DNA of 64,000 nucleotides, taken from contig JBKBHF010000009.1 in NCBI GenBank assembly GCA_046297695.1, positions 32,651 to 96,650 on the forward strand, given 5' to 3'. This document shows positions 8,332 through 17,743 of the stretch, one piece after another (the stretch's first letter is position 1; each line of letters opens with the position of its first letter). Made by a program: the position numbers and the translations under genes. This DNA is from Permianibacter sp046297695 (GTDB taxonomy: Bacteria; Pseudomonadota; Gammaproteobacteria; Enterobacterales; Permianibacteraceae). The notes beneath the pieces were generated by a model. The model ran no database searches. It saw only the letters and a program-made list of their open reading frames with translations, and was not told the DNA's origin.

Positions 8332-8738
8332 CACCAAACCATGCAGGCCGCGTTGAGAATGCCCGCCGCAAGCGACATCGTTGCCACCAGCGTTGCCGCG
8401 GCGAGATCGTTACTCGCGATCCGGGTCGGCAAATCACGCAGCAGCAGACGCAGTGCCAGAAAGACGAGCCACTGCACCAGCAACGCAACAGCGCCCCAAA
8501 GCAGGCAGTCGAGCAGGTTGACGGAATGGGCGATGGCGCTAGCCAGCGGCAGAACAAAACCGAGCAGACTGCCGGAAAACGCCAGCGAAGCAGCCGGCAC
8601 ACCTTGCCGGATCAAGGTCCATTCATGGTGTGGCGTCAGCCAGGTGTAACCGACACAGAACACCAGCGTCAGCGCGGCCGCCAGCGCAAAGTAGGACAGG
8701 AAAGCCGGCAACCCGGCGAGATAACTGTGCAGGTCCAT
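8331..8738 (-). CDS. DUF350 inner-membrane protein, YjfL-like
   Basis: A 135-residue, very hydrophobic protein with about four transmembrane helices, fitting the DUF350 (YjfL) family. It heads the three-gene operon with the DUF1190 lipoprotein and the YgiC-like synthetase. The ATG at 8738 has no strong ribosome site. The molecular role is unknown; conserved linkage suggests a membrane partner for the other two products. Confidence 0.8.
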   Translation of the reverse strand: MDLHSYLAGLPAFLSYFALAAALTLVFCVGYTWLTPHHEWTLIRQGVPAASLAFSGSLLGFVLPLASAIAHSVNLLDCLLWGAVALLVQWLVFLALRLLLRDLPTRIASNDLAAATLVATMSLAAGILNAACMVW

Positions 8739-8839
8739 CGCAGTCAGGAAGGCAACAAAAGAAGGGACGCTACGATGCCGTGCAGGCAGGAAAAAAACAA
8801 CGGCGAGTGACCGGAATTCCGCGGCGGATTATCAGCGGA

Positions 8840-9277
<438 letters not shown>

Positions 9278-9401
9278 GTGACGTACTGCTGTCAGCGTGA
9301 TGCAGGTCGCTCACCACGCTGTGTTCCGGTGCTGTCAGCGGACGCTGGACCGGAAATTGCCCCACCAAGTAAACCGGCAGGCCGGTCCGAGCGGGGCGCG
9401 C

Positions 9402-9430
9402 ATTATGCGGATTTTTTTCTGACTTGAAAA
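9402..9430 (-). promoter_or_regulatory. Probable stable-RNA promoter for tRNA-Ser
   Basis: On the minus strand, TTTTCA (9425-9430), a 17-bp spacer and CATAAT (9402-9407) are followed by a GC-rich GCGCGCCCCGC discriminator, as in stringently controlled tRNA promoters. It would give a leader of about 115 nt before the tRNA. Its -35 overlaps the purC terminator T run. Confidence 0.5.
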
Positions 9431-9459
9431 GCCTGACGACGCATGAACGCATCGTCAGG
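9425..9459 (-). terminator. Terminator of the dapA-bamC-purC operon
   Basis: A stem CCTGACGA/TCGTCAGG (9432-9439 with 9452-9459) with further inner pairing is followed on the minus strand by CTTTTC, 15 bp after the purC stop. Confidence 0.65.
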
Positions 9460-9473
9460 GATACGGGCAATGC

Positions 9474-10184
9474 TCAGAGCGGAACGCCGAGACGCTGCGC
9501 GACTTCTTCGTAGGCTTCGACGACGCCGCCGAGGCCCTGACGGAAGCGGTCTTTGTCCAGCTTCTTGCGGGTGGCTTTGTCCCACAGCCGGCAGCCGTCC
9601 GGCGAGAACTCGTCACCGAGCACGATCTCGCCGTTCAGACGACCGAATTCCAGTTTGTAGTCGACCAGGATCATGCCGGCTTCGTCGAACATCGCCTTCA
9701 GCACGTCGTTGACCTTGAAGGTCAGCTCTTTCATGCGGGCGACTTCGGCGTCGGTGGCCCAACCAAAGGAACGAATGTGGTATTCGTTGACCATCGGGTC
9801 GTGCAGCTCGTCGTTCTTCAGGAAGAATTCAAAGGTCGGCGGATTCAGTTCCATGCCTTCCTGCACGCCGAGACGGCGGGTGATCGAACCGGCGGCAACG
9901 TTACGGACAACGCACTCGACCGGCACCATGGTCAGCTTTTTGACCAGGCTGTCGGTGTCGTTCAGCAGTTTGACGAAGTGGCTCGGAATACCGGCGGCGG
10001 CCAGCTTGGTCATGATGAAGGCATTGAACTTGTTGTTCACCATGCCTTTGCGATCGAGCTGCGCCACTTTCTGACCGTCGAAGGCCGAAGTGTCGTTGCG
10101 GTAATGCATGATCACGTGATCGGCCAGCTCGCAGCTGTACACCGATTTGGCTTTGCCGCGGTAGAGTTCCTGCAACTTCTGCAT
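9474..10184 (-). CDS. purC: SAICAR synthase PurC
   Basis: Phosphoribosylaminoimidazole-succinocarboxamide synthase, which joins CAIR and aspartate in purine synthesis. The N-terminal LYRGKAKSVY glycine-rich ATP loop, SAFDG, EC-VVRNVAAGS, DYKLEFGR and GDEFSPDGCRLWD motifs are all present, and the length (236 aa) is normal. I use ATG at 10184 (MQKLQELYRG, like E. coli PurC), which has GGTGA five bases upstream; an in-frame ATG at 10196 lacks a site. It is the last gene after dapA, bamC and an MBL hydrolase, the same neighbourhood as in many gammaproteobacteria. Confidence 0.97.
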   Translation of the reverse strand: MQKLQELYRGKAKSVYSCELADHVIMHYRNDTSAFDGQKVAQLDRKGMVNNKFNAFIMTKLAAAGIPSHFVKLLNDTDSLVKKLTMVPVECVVRNVAAGSITRRLGVQEGMELNPPTFEFFLKNDELHDPMVNEYHIRSFGWATDAEVARMKELTFKVNDVLKAMFDEAGMILVDYKLEFGRLNGEIVLGDEFSPDGCRLWDKATRKKLDKDRFRQGLGGVVEAYEEVAQRLGVPL

Positions 10185-10229
10185 GGTGTTCACCATTGGT
10201 TAAAAAAAAAACGCGGCGTGTGCGATGCG

Positions 10230-10991
10230 CTACGCCAGCGTCAGCCATTCAAAACCGGTGTACTGATCAGCCACGCGAATCTGCTCGGGTGACCAACCGA
10301 CGGCCTCTGCCAGCGCCGCACGCGCCAGCTCAGGTCGATTGTTCTCTTCACTCAAATGCGCCGCAATGAGGTGGCGCAAACGGCTGCGATCACTTTGCCG
10401 CAGAATCTCGGCGGCCTGTCGGTTGCTGAGGTGCCCGTAAGCACCGCCGACCCGCCGTTTCAGTGCCGGCGGATAACGGCCGCCGTGCAGCATCGCTTCG
10501 TCGTGATTGCACTCCAGCATCAGCGCATCACAGCCACCGAGTTGCTGCAGCAGAAACGGCGTGCTGCAACCGGCGTCCGTCAGCAGGGCGAAACGCACCT
10601 GCGAGGTCTCGAAGACAAACTGCAAGGGCTCGCGCGCATCGTGCGGAACCGAAAACGGAAAAACCCGAATCCCCCCGAAGAGGACGGGTTCTTCCGCAGA
10701 CAGAAATTTAAGGGCGCGGATTGTGCCACAGCGGCCCGCGAGATGGCTACCCCGGCTCATCCAGACCGGCAAATCGTACTTGCGCGCCAGCGCGCCGACA
10801 CCGCCGATATGGTCACTGTGCTCGTGGGTCACCAGAATGGCGCTGAGCGTCTCTGGCCTGACCCCAAACCGGGCCAGCCGGGCTTCGGTCTCGGCCAAGG
10901 TGAAGCCGCAGTCGATGAGCAGCTGCTGGTCGTCATGGGCGACCAGCAGGCCATTGCCCTTGCTGCCGCTGCCGAGACAGGCGAGGCGCAT
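10230..10991 (-). CDS. MBL-fold metallohydrolase (YycJ-like)
   Basis: A 253-residue metallo-beta-lactamase-fold protein starting with LACLGSGSKGN. The metal-binding motif HEHSDH is at residues 56-61, and a later Asp (LLTDAG) and His (AAHLSEENN) could complete a two-metal site. It resembles the YycJ/VicX-type hydrolases. Its substrate is unknown; nuclease or phosphodiesterase activity is the usual guess. It lies 15 bp after bamC and 45 bp before purC, so it is co-transcribed with dapA-bamC-purC. Confidence 0.85.
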   Translation of the reverse strand: MRLACLGSGSKGNGLLVAHDDQQLLIDCGFTLAETEARLARFGVRPETLSAILVTHEHSDHIGGVGALARKYDLPVWMSRGSHLAGRCGTIRALKFLSAEEPVLFGGIRVFPFSVPHDAREPLQFVFETSQVRFALLTDAGCSTPFLLQQLGGCDALMLECNHDEAMLHGGRYPPALKRRVGGAYGHLSNRQAAEILRQSDRSRLRHLIAAHLSEENNRPELARAALAEAVGWSPEQIRVADQYTGFEWLTLA

Positions 10992-11006
10992 CGCCGCTCT
11001 TTCCGG

Positions 11007-12128
11007 TTACCGGCGGGGCGCGTCCAGCAAGGTGTTTTGCCGGCGCTCAGCAAACGCTTCGGACAACACCGGGAACAGCTTGGTCATCACCGCAGCATCC
11101 AGGGCTTCGCCATCGGCCTTGCTGAAAATCAGGCCGGTGTTGTTGCCTTCGCTGCTGAGTTGGACCAGGTATTCGCCCGGCTCCAGCTCCAACCGAACCT
11201 GATCGTCACGGTCATCACCAAACAGCCAATCCCAGAAACCGCCCTCTTCGCCTTCTTCAAGCTTGAAGTAGTACAGGAACTTGGTGGTGTCCTTGTCTTC
11301 CAGCACGAAGCCCAGCTTTTCCAGCACGCTCGGAGTGGCTTCCCAGGTGTTGCTGAGACCGCTCTGGGCCAGCAGTCCGGTCTGGTTCTGCTCGTTCTGC
11401 CAGAGCCCGACCTGGATACCGGCCCGCGCCGCCAGCACCCGTTCCCGGGCCGCCCGCGACTGCTCCTCGTCGTAATAGCCAAGGAACTGGTTCAGCATGT
11501 CAACGCTGTTGCGGCGGGTCGGTAGCAGGCTTTGCCAGCCATCGTCCTCGTCATAGGCTTCCGCCTTGATCGCTTCGGCAATCAGCAGACGCTCATTGGG
11601 CCGCTCACCGTTCTTCAGCTGAAAGCGGTACTGCCAGCGATAGGATTCAATGTCTTCAGCCATGATCCAGTCACGGAACCAGCCGATTTCTTCGGTCTGG
11701 ACCCAGCCGGTCACCAGTTCCCCGGTGGCTTCGTCGCTTTGCTCGACGGCAATGCCATTGAGGCTCAGAAAACCGTTCAGGCGCTGCCACAGCTCAAGGT
11801 TCTCACCGACGATCAGCGCTTGCGGAATGGCAGCATCCTGAATGCCGTTCACGCCGTCACCAGACGACAGCACCAGGGCCGGAGGATTGACATCGAGCGC
11901 CTCGCCGACCGGTGCGGAGGCGCCTTTCGGACCCAAGGGCGGCACCGGGAATTGATCCTGAGGCTGGAAGGCGCTGTAAGCGGCCGGCACTTTCAACGCC
12001 GGCGCCTGCTTGGCGTCGAGGTAATCGTGTTCGGTATCGCGAATCAGACCATCTTTACCGTACAACCAACCGCAACCAGACAACGTGAAGACAGCCAAAA
12101 CGGGCAAGGCCCGAACAAACACTTTCAT
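11007..12128 (-). CDS. bamC: Outer membrane assembly lipoprotein BamC
   Basis: A component of the BAM complex that inserts beta-barrel proteins in the outer membrane. The 373-residue product has a lipoprotein signal (lipobox LSG-C19) and the BamC N-terminal segment YLDAKQAPALKVP. Two helix-grip-type regions follow (about 110-220 and 270-365). The start codon directly follows the dapA stop with no gap. This dapA-bamC-purC order is widespread in gammaproteobacteria. Confidence 0.92.
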   Translation of the reverse strand: MKVFVRALPVLAVFTLSGCGWLYGKDGLIRDTEHDYLDAKQAPALKVPAAYSAFQPQDQFPVPPLGPKGASAPVGEALDVNPPALVLSSGDGVNGIQDAAIPQALIVGENLELWQRLNGFLSLNGIAVEQSDEATGELVTGWVQTEEIGWFRDWIMAEDIESYRWQYRFQLKNGERPNERLLIAEAIKAEAYDEDDGWQSLLPTRRNSVDMLNQFLGYYDEEQSRAARERVLAARAGIQVGLWQNEQNQTGLLAQSGLSNTWEATPSVLEKLGFVLEDKDTTKFLYYFKLEEGEEGGFWDWLFGDDRDDQVRLELEPGEYLVQLSSEGNNTGLIFSKADGEALDAAVMTKLFPVLSEAFAERRQNTLLDAPRR

Positions 12129-13019
12129 TTACAGCACTCCGGCGGCCACCATGGCAGCACGCACTCGGGGTTGATTGGCTGCCGTAAGCGGCAGCAAGGG
12201 AAGCCTGAGGTGGGCGGAACAGCCATGCAACTGCGCCACCGCCCATTTGGCCGGGGTTGGATTGGGTTCGTTGAACAGAGTTTCATGCAGACCTTGCAAA
12301 GTGGCATCCTGCTGGCGGGCCGCCTCGGCCTGGCCGGCAATGGCGAGTCGGCACATGGCCGCCATCGCTTTCGGCGCCACATTGCTGGTGACCGAAATGA
12401 CGCCATGACCACCCTGCAACATGAACTCGCAGGCGCTGGCATCGTCACCCGACAACAGGACAAAGCTGGTTGGCACGCCGGCCTTGATGGCATGCAAGCG
12501 CTCAAGCTTGCCGGTGGCCTCCTTGATGCCGGCAATGCCGGCGACAGCCGCCAGCCGGATCACGGTCTCCGGCAACAGGTCACAGCCGGTGCGACCCGGC
12601 ACGTTGTACAGCAGTATGGGCTTGGTGGCGACTGCCGCGATCGCGCGGTAATGCTGGTACAGCCCTTCCTGGCTCGGACGGACGTAATACGGGGTCACCG
12701 ACAAGGTACCGGCGATGGCGAATTTTTCGACGGCCTGGGTCAGCGCGATCGCCTTGGCGGTGCTGCTGCTGCCGGTGCCGGCGATGACCGGCAGTCGCCC
12801 GGCCGCCTGTTCGACCACAATTTGCACAACGCGCAAATGCTCATCTTCCGACAGCGTGCCGGATTCACCGGTCGTACCCATGGCGACAATGGCATCCGTG
12901 CCCTGCTCGACATGCCAATCGACCAAGCGCCGCAGACTGGCCTCATCGACAGAACCGTCGTCAAACATCGGCGTTACCAGCGCAACGATGCTGCCCTGAA
13001 ACGGACCCTTGCCCTGCAT
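12129..13019 (-). CDS. dapA: 4-hydroxy-tetrahydrodipicolinate synthase DapA
   Basis: Condenses pyruvate with aspartate semialdehyde, the first step of the lysine/diaminopimelate branch. The TIM-barrel enzyme (296 aa) shows GTTGESGTLS, the catalytic Tyr in VTPYYV, and the Schiff-base Lys in GIKEATG. I start at ATG 13019 (MQGKGPFQGS) with GGA upstream; the longer frame to 13079 has no family similarity. The start is divergent from gcvR, as in E. coli. Confidence 0.96.
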   Translation of the reverse strand: MQGKGPFQGSIVALVTPMFDDGSVDEASLRRLVDWHVEQGTDAIVAMGTTGESGTLSEDEHLRVVQIVVEQAAGRLPVIAGTGSSSTAKAIALTQAVEKFAIAGTLSVTPYYVRPSQEGLYQHYRAIAAVATKPILLYNVPGRTGCDLLPETVIRLAAVAGIAGIKEATGKLERLHAIKAGVPTSFVLLSGDDASACEFMLQGGHGVISVTSNVAPKAMAAMCRLAIAGQAEAARQQDATLQGLHETLFNEPNPTPAKWAVAQLHGCSAHLRLPLLPLTAANQPRVRAAMVAAGVL

Positions 13020-13141
13020 GTGCAAATTCCGGTCAAAAAAAGAGCGGCAATGGTACTCGCCGGGCCAGATTATTGACAAGCACGCTTGTCAGCCCCGGAA
13101 ATATGCGCCATCTTGCAGCCAACAAACCATAAAGGTCCGCC

Positions 13142-13672
13142 ATGCAGAATCTGCTTGCGGTGAGCGTCCTCGGTCCTTACGTCCCGACCGCCACCACCGA
13201 TATCGCCAAGCTGGCCGCCGATTGCAATTGCAATATTCTCGACGCCCGCATCACCATGCTCGGTAACGAGTCGGCCATGCTGTTGCTGCTCGCCGGCACC
13301 TGGAATGCGCTGGCCAAATTCGAACACGCCTTGCCGGTGCTGAGTCAGCGACTGCAATTGTCCGTCAACATGCGCCGCACGAATGGCCGCGAACAGCCCA
13401 GCCAGGCGCTGCCGTACTCGGTGCAAATCGTCGCACTCGACACCCCGGGCATTCTCCGCGACATCAGCCAGTTTTTTCTGGATCAGGGTGTCACGCTGCA
13501 GGACATTTACTCCAACACCTACGCGGCGCCGCAAACCGGTGCGGCGATGATTGTCATCAACATCGCGCTCAACATCCCCGGCGATGTCCATATCAATGGC
13601 TTGCGCGATCAGTTTCAACTGCTCTGTGATGACCTGAATCTCGACGGCATACTCGAACCCATCAAAGGCTGA
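13142..13672 (+). CDS. gcvR: Glycine cleavage system repressor GcvR-like, two ACT domains
   Basis: A 176-residue protein with two ACT-type domains (about 3-75 and 92-170). The first begins LLAVSVLGPYVPTATTDIAKLAADC; the second begins YSVQIVALDTPGILRDISQFF. In E. coli, GcvR antagonises GcvA to repress the glycine cleavage genes. Divergent position from dapA and just before bcp matches E. coli. The gene ends inside a small CTGATGG/CCATCAG hairpin. Confidence 0.88.
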   Translation: MQNLLAVSVLGPYVPTATTDIAKLAADCNCNILDARITMLGNESAMLLLLAGTWNALAKFEHALPVLSQRLQLSVNMRRTNGREQPSQALPYSVQIVALDTPGILRDISQFFLDQGVTLQDIYSNTYAAPQTGAAMIVINIALNIPGDVHINGLRDQFQLLCDDLNLDGILEPIKG

Positions 13673-13857
13673 TGGCTTCGCCATCAGTTCGCCTCTCGCT
13701 GGGCAAAAATTTTTTCCAGCGACGCTGGAAAATCGATCGGCACTGCGTCTAAAGTGAGGCAAAGAGCGCGGCGGCTTGCCGTGCAGCAAGCCCCGCGACC
13801 CCGTTGCGCCGCGTCCTGACTGGCAGGACGCCGGCTCGGCCAACGCAGGAGACGCGA

Positions 13858-14331
13858 ATGACCGCAGTGGTGGGCAAAAAAGCACCTGATTTCGAACTGC
13901 CGGCAACCGGCGACAAAACCCTCCGCCTTTCCTCGCTCAAAGGCAACCAAGTCGTCCTCTACTTCTACCCCAAAGACAGCACGCCCGGCTGCACGCTGGA
14001 AGGACAGAACTTCCGCGACCAGCAAAAAAAGTTCGACAAGATTGGCACCATCATCATTGGCATCTCGCGCGACAGCCTGCGCTCGCATGAAAACTTCAAA
14101 GCCCGCGAGGGCTTCGACTTTGATCTGCTATCCGACACGGAGGAAGCGGCCTGCACTGCTTACGATGTCATCAAGGAAAAGAACATGTACGGCAAGAAGG
14201 TGATGGGCGTTGAGCGTAGCACTTTCCTGATCGACAAAAACGGCGTACTGCGACAGGAATGGCGCAAAGTCAAAGTGCCAGGCCATGTCGATGAGGTGTT
14301 GGCTGCGGCCACCGCCCTCAGCAAAAGTTGA
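13858..14331 (+). CDS. bcp: Thioredoxin-dependent thiol peroxidase Bcp (peroxiredoxin Q)
   Basis: Reduces hydrogen and organic peroxides. The 157-residue product has the peroxidatic Cys45 in DSTPGCTLEG and the usual GISRDS, FDLLSD and VERSTFLID motifs. The position five residues later, which is Cys in E. coli Bcp (resolving Cys50), is Gln here. The only other Cys is in EEAACTAYDV, so it probably acts as a 1-Cys or alternative 2-Cys form. The ATG has a clear GCAGGAG site. It follows gcvR. Confidence 0.95.
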   Translation: MTAVVGKKAPDFELPATGDKTLRLSSLKGNQVVLYFYPKDSTPGCTLEGQNFRDQQKKFDKIGTIIIGISRDSLRSHENFKAREGFDFDLLSDTEEAACTAYDVIKEKNMYGKKVMGVERSTFLIDKNGVLRQEWRKVKVPGHVDEVLAAATALSKS

Positions 14332-14403
14332 ATTGCAGGTGCCGGCATTTCCCCGGCGCCGCAGTGCGCACCCTGATCAATCATTGGATAGGGAAGCTGA
14401 TTG

Positions 14404-15816
14404 ATGGCAAGAGCAAAAATTTCGGGCAAACGGCTGTTCGTGCTCGACACCAACGTGCTGATGCACGACCCGACCGCGCTGTTCCGGTTCGCCGAACACG
14501 ATGTCTACATTCCGATGATCGTGCTGGAAGAACTCGACGCCGGCAAAAAAGGCACTTCTGAAACCGCGCGCAACGTCCGTCAGGTCAGCCGCTTTCTCGA
14601 TGACCTGATGGGCCAGCTGAAAGGTGCCGATATCGCCGCCGGCATTCCGCTGACCACCATTCCGATGGGCGGCGAACTGTGCAAGAACGGCGGTGGCCGG
14701 CTCTATTTCCAGACCAAGGAAATGGAGCATGTGCTGCCGGAAAGCCTGCCCGGGTCGAAAGCCGACAACACCATTCTGAACGTCGCAATGGCGCAGTCGC
14801 GGAGCAATCCCTCGGTGCGGGTAACGCTGGTCTCCAAGGACATCAACCTGCGCATCAAGGCCACCACCCTGGCCATTCATGCCGAGGATTATTTCAATGA
14901 CCGGGTGCTCGATGAGATCGAGCAACTGCATACCGGCATGTTCCAGCTGCCCGACAATTTCTGGGACAAGCATTCCAAGCAGATGGATTCCTGGCAGGAG
15001 AAAGGCCGGACGTTCTATCGCATCAGCGGCCCACTGATCCAGCAATGGTTCCCGAACACCTGCGTCTACAAGGAAGATGACGAGTTCGAAGCCATCGTCC
15101 GCAAGGTCGACAGCAAGTATGCCATCCTCGAAACGGCGACCGACTACCGCAACAAGAGCCACAATGTCTGGGGCATCGTTGCGCGCAACCGGGAGCAGAG
15201 TTTTGCCCTGAACTTGTTGATGGATCCGGAGATCGATTTCATTTCGCTGCAAGGTTCGGCCGGCACCGGCAAAACGCTGCTCACGCTGGCAGCGGCGCTG
15301 GAGCAAACCATCGAGCGCGGCCATTACAAGGAAGTGCTGGTGACGCGGGTGACCGTGCCGGTTGGTGAGGACATCGGCTTCCTGCCCGGTACCGAGGAAG
15401 AAAAAATGACACCGTGGATGGGTGCGCTGATGGACAACCTCGAAGTGCTGGCGCCGTCGGACGAACAATCGGACTGGGGCCAGGCGGCGACGCAGGATGT
15501 CCTCAAGCGCTGGGTCAAAGTCCGCTCGCTGAACTTCATGCGCGGCCGAACGTTCCTGAACAAATTCGTCATCCTCGACGAAGCGCAGAACCTGACACCA
15601 AAGCAAATGAAAACGCTGGTGACCCGTGCCGGTCCCGGCACCAAGATGGTCTGCCTCGGCAACGTCGCGCAGATCGACACACCGTACTTGACCGAAACCA
15701 GCTCCGGTTTGACTTATGTGGTTGATCGCTTCAAAGACTGGGAGCACAGCGGCCACATTACCCTGCGTCGCGGCGAACGCTCGCGGCTGGCCGATCATGC
15801 CTCGTTGATTCTGTGA
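14404..15816 (+). CDS. PIN-PhoH family ATPase/RNase
   Basis: A 470-residue protein. The N-terminal PIN-type nuclease domain (residues about 8-150) has FVLDTNVLMHD, VLEELD and DNTILN acidic motifs. The C-terminal PhoH P-loop ATPase has a Walker A LQGSAGTGKTLL near 280 and Walker B FVILDEAQNL near 390. This PhoH2-like architecture is linked with RNA unwinding and cleavage in other bacteria. ATG at 14404 follows GGGAAG; an in-frame TTG at 14401 is less likely. The cellular target is unknown. Confidence 0.93.
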   Translation: MARAKISGKRLFVLDTNVLMHDPTALFRFAEHDVYIPMIVLEELDAGKKGTSETARNVRQVSRFLDDLMGQLKGADIAAGIPLTTIPMGGELCKNGGGRLYFQTKEMEHVLPESLPGSKADNTILNVAMAQSRSNPSVRVTLVSKDINLRIKATTLAIHAEDYFNDRVLDEIEQLHTGMFQLPDNFWDKHSKQMDSWQEKGRTFYRISGPLIQQWFPNTCVYKEDDEFEAIVRKVDSKYAILETATDYRNKSHNVWGIVARNREQSFALNLLMDPEIDFISLQGSAGTGKTLLTLAAALEQTIERGHYKEVLVTRVTVPVGEDIGFLPGTEEEKMTPWMGALMDNLEVLAPSDEQSDWGQAATQDVLKRWVKVRSLNFMRGRTFLNKFVILDEAQNLTPKQMKTLVTRAGPGTKMVCLGNVAQIDTPYLTETSSGLTYVVDRFKDWEHSGHITLRRGERSRLADHASLIL

Positions 15817-15867
15817 GCCCGTTGACCTTGTGATCAGCTGACTGCGCTGACGGCGGCAACGTCACTG

Positions 15868-16119
15868 TCAGCGTTGTCGCCGGATGACAAAGCGCAGCTC
15901 AGCATGACCGTCCACAGCGGTGGATTGCTCAACGAGCTGCTGGCCGGCCAACTGGCACCACGCCGGAATATCGCGGGCCGCACCGGCATCGGTGGCGAGC
16001 ACTTCCAGCACTTCGCCAATGGCAAGCGCCGCCAACGCCTGTTTGGCCCGCAGCAACGGCAAGGGACAGCGCAGACCGCGCGCGTCCAGCTGCCGGTGTA
16101 TCTGGAACTTTTCGTTCAT
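15868..16119 (-). CDS. TusA-family sulfur-carrier protein
   Basis: An 83-residue TusA-like protein with LDARGLRCPLPLLRAKQAL near the start, carrying the conserved persulfide-forming Cys in the CPxP motif. Such proteins carry sulfur for tRNA thiolation or other pathways. Its sequence beyond the motif is divergent from canonical TusA, so it may be another family member. It stands alone on the minus strand between phoH and the M48 peptidase gene. The ribosome site is weak. Confidence 0.8.
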   Translation of the reverse strand: MNEKFQIHRQLDARGLRCPLPLLRAKQALAALAIGEVLEVLATDAGAARDIPAWCQLAGQQLVEQSTAVDGHAELRFVIRRQR

Positions 16120-16273
16120 GTCGACTTCAGATGGTTGTCCTGCGGCGCCCGCCCATGGTGGCACCGCCGCGCTGGCGATTGCCGGCCCCGGACGGGCTCC
16201 CTACAATCGGCTCATGGCGGATTGTAAGTGATCGCCGGTGCCTCCTCACCCTTTCTCGACATGAGCGTTTATT

Positions 16274-17710
16274 GTGCAGTTTCGATTTGATTCCTTGCTT
16301 GGGGCATTGCTGCTGAGCGGCACCATCGGTGCGGCAACCGCATCGGAATTGCCAGATATGGGTAGCAGCGTCAGCAAGACCCTGTCACTGCAACAGGAAC
16401 AGCTGATTGGCGACGACTTCATGCGCCAGATCCGCCAGTTCGCCCCGGTTATCGATGACCCGGAAATCGTCGAGTACATCAATGACATCGGTTTTCGTTT
16501 GGTGGCGAGCGCGCCGGATGCAGCCGATCGCCAGTTCTATTTCTTTGTCATCCGCGATCCGGAACTGAACGCCTTTGCCCTACCCGGCGGCTACATCGGT
16601 ATCCACAGTCAATTGATGCTGATGGCCGACACCGAAAGCGAACTCGCCGGTGTCATGGCACACGAAACCGCGCACGTCATCCAACGCCACCTCGCCCGCC
16701 GGGTAGAACGCCAGCAGCAGCTCAGCCTGCCGACCCTGGCGGCGATCATCGGTGGTTTGATTATGGCTGCCAACAACCCGCAGGCCGGTATCGCCGCCAT
16801 GACGGCCGCCCAGGCCGGCGCGACCCAGCTGGTGATCAACCACACCCGCGAGAATGAAGCCGAGGCCGACCGCATCGGCATGCAAATCCTCGCCGACGTC
16901 GATCTCGACCCGAATGGCATGGCCAGCTTCTTTGAAAAAATGGCCGCCAGAACCCGCTATCTGCAAATGCCGCCACCGGTGCTGCTGACCCACCCGGTCA
17001 GCGAGCAGCGCATGGCCGACGCGCGTCTGCGGGCGGCCGAACTGCGGCCGCGTCGCGTCGTCAATTCCCAGCGGTTTCGGCTGATGCAAGCCAAACTGCG
17101 TGACCTGACCGAGGACGATCTCGCCCAGCGCGAACGCGAGCAAGTGCAGGCAGAAAAAATGGCGCCGCAAGACCCGGTCGTGCGCTATGCCCGCGCTTTG
17201 CTTGATCTGCGCAAAGGTGATGCGGCCTCAGCCAGCAAAATTGCCAGTCAGCTGCAGGAAAGCGAACCCGGCAATCTGAGTTATTTGCTGCTGCGTACCC
17301 AGGCGCAGCGTGCGGCCGGACAATACGGCGACGCCGAAAAACTGCTCGGCCAGGCATTGGCGCTGCACCCCAACCACCACGCGCTGACCATCGCTTACAG
17401 CCAGGTTCTGCTGGAGCTCGGCAAGGCCGAACGTGCCCGCGAGCGCTTGCTGGCGTATATCTCGCTGCCGGACACGGAGCCGAACGTCTATCGCCTGTTG
17501 GCCGCCGCGCAAAGCCAGGCCGGCAAAACCGATGAAGTGCATGAAAGTCAGGGCCTGTATCTGCAAGCGGTGGGCGACTTTGCCGGCGCACTGCAACAGT
17601 TTGAGCTGGCCCGCCGCTCGCGCTCGGATGATCCGTATGCCAGCACTCGCATTCAGGCGCGCATCCAGCATGTGCAAAACATTCTGCTGGAGCGCAAACG
17701 GCGGCGATAA
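16274..17710 (+). CDS. M48 metallopeptidase with TPR tail, BepA-like
   Basis: A 478-residue periplasmic protein with a signal peptide. The M48 zinc protease domain has the HExxH motif (VMAHETAHVIQRH) and a downstream zinc Glu in NEAEADRIG. A C-terminal TPR region of about 160 residues follows. E. coli BepA (YfgC), of the same architecture and length, degrades or repairs misassembled outer-membrane proteins such as LptD with the BAM complex. GTG at 16274 begins a good signal sequence; an ATG at 16261 is out of frame. The start is therefore likely but the ribosome site is weak. Confidence 0.88.
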   Translation: MQFRFDSLLGALLLSGTIGAATASELPDMGSSVSKTLSLQQEQLIGDDFMRQIRQFAPVIDDPEIVEYINDIGFRLVASAPDAADRQFYFFVIRDPELNAFALPGGYIGIHSQLMLMADTESELAGVMAHETAHVIQRHLARRVERQQQLSLPTLAAIIGGLIMAANNPQAGIAAMTAAQAGATQLVINHTRENEAEADRIGMQILADVDLDPNGMASFFEKMAARTRYLQMPPPVLLTHPVSEQRMADARLRAAELRPRRVVNSQRFRLMQAKLRDLTEDDLAQREREQVQAEKMAPQDPVVRYARALLDLRKGDAASASKIASQLQESEPGNLSYLLLRTQAQRAAGQYGDAEKLLGQALALHPNHHALTIAYSQVLLELGKAERARERLLAYISLPDTEPNVYRLLAAAQSQAGKTDEVHESQGLYLQAVGDFAGALQQFELARRSRSDDPYASTRIQARIQHVQNILLERKRRR

Positions 17711-17743
17711 ACGGACAGTACCGCACGGCGGATAGCCGTAACG

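Noticed and set aside
11532..13076. 514-codon plus-strand open frame over bamC-dapA
   Set aside because: Shadow of two well-supported minus-strand genes; no recognisable domain.
14377..15798. 473-codon minus-strand frame opposite phoH
   Set aside because: Antisense to a clear PIN-PhoH gene with intact Walker motifs.
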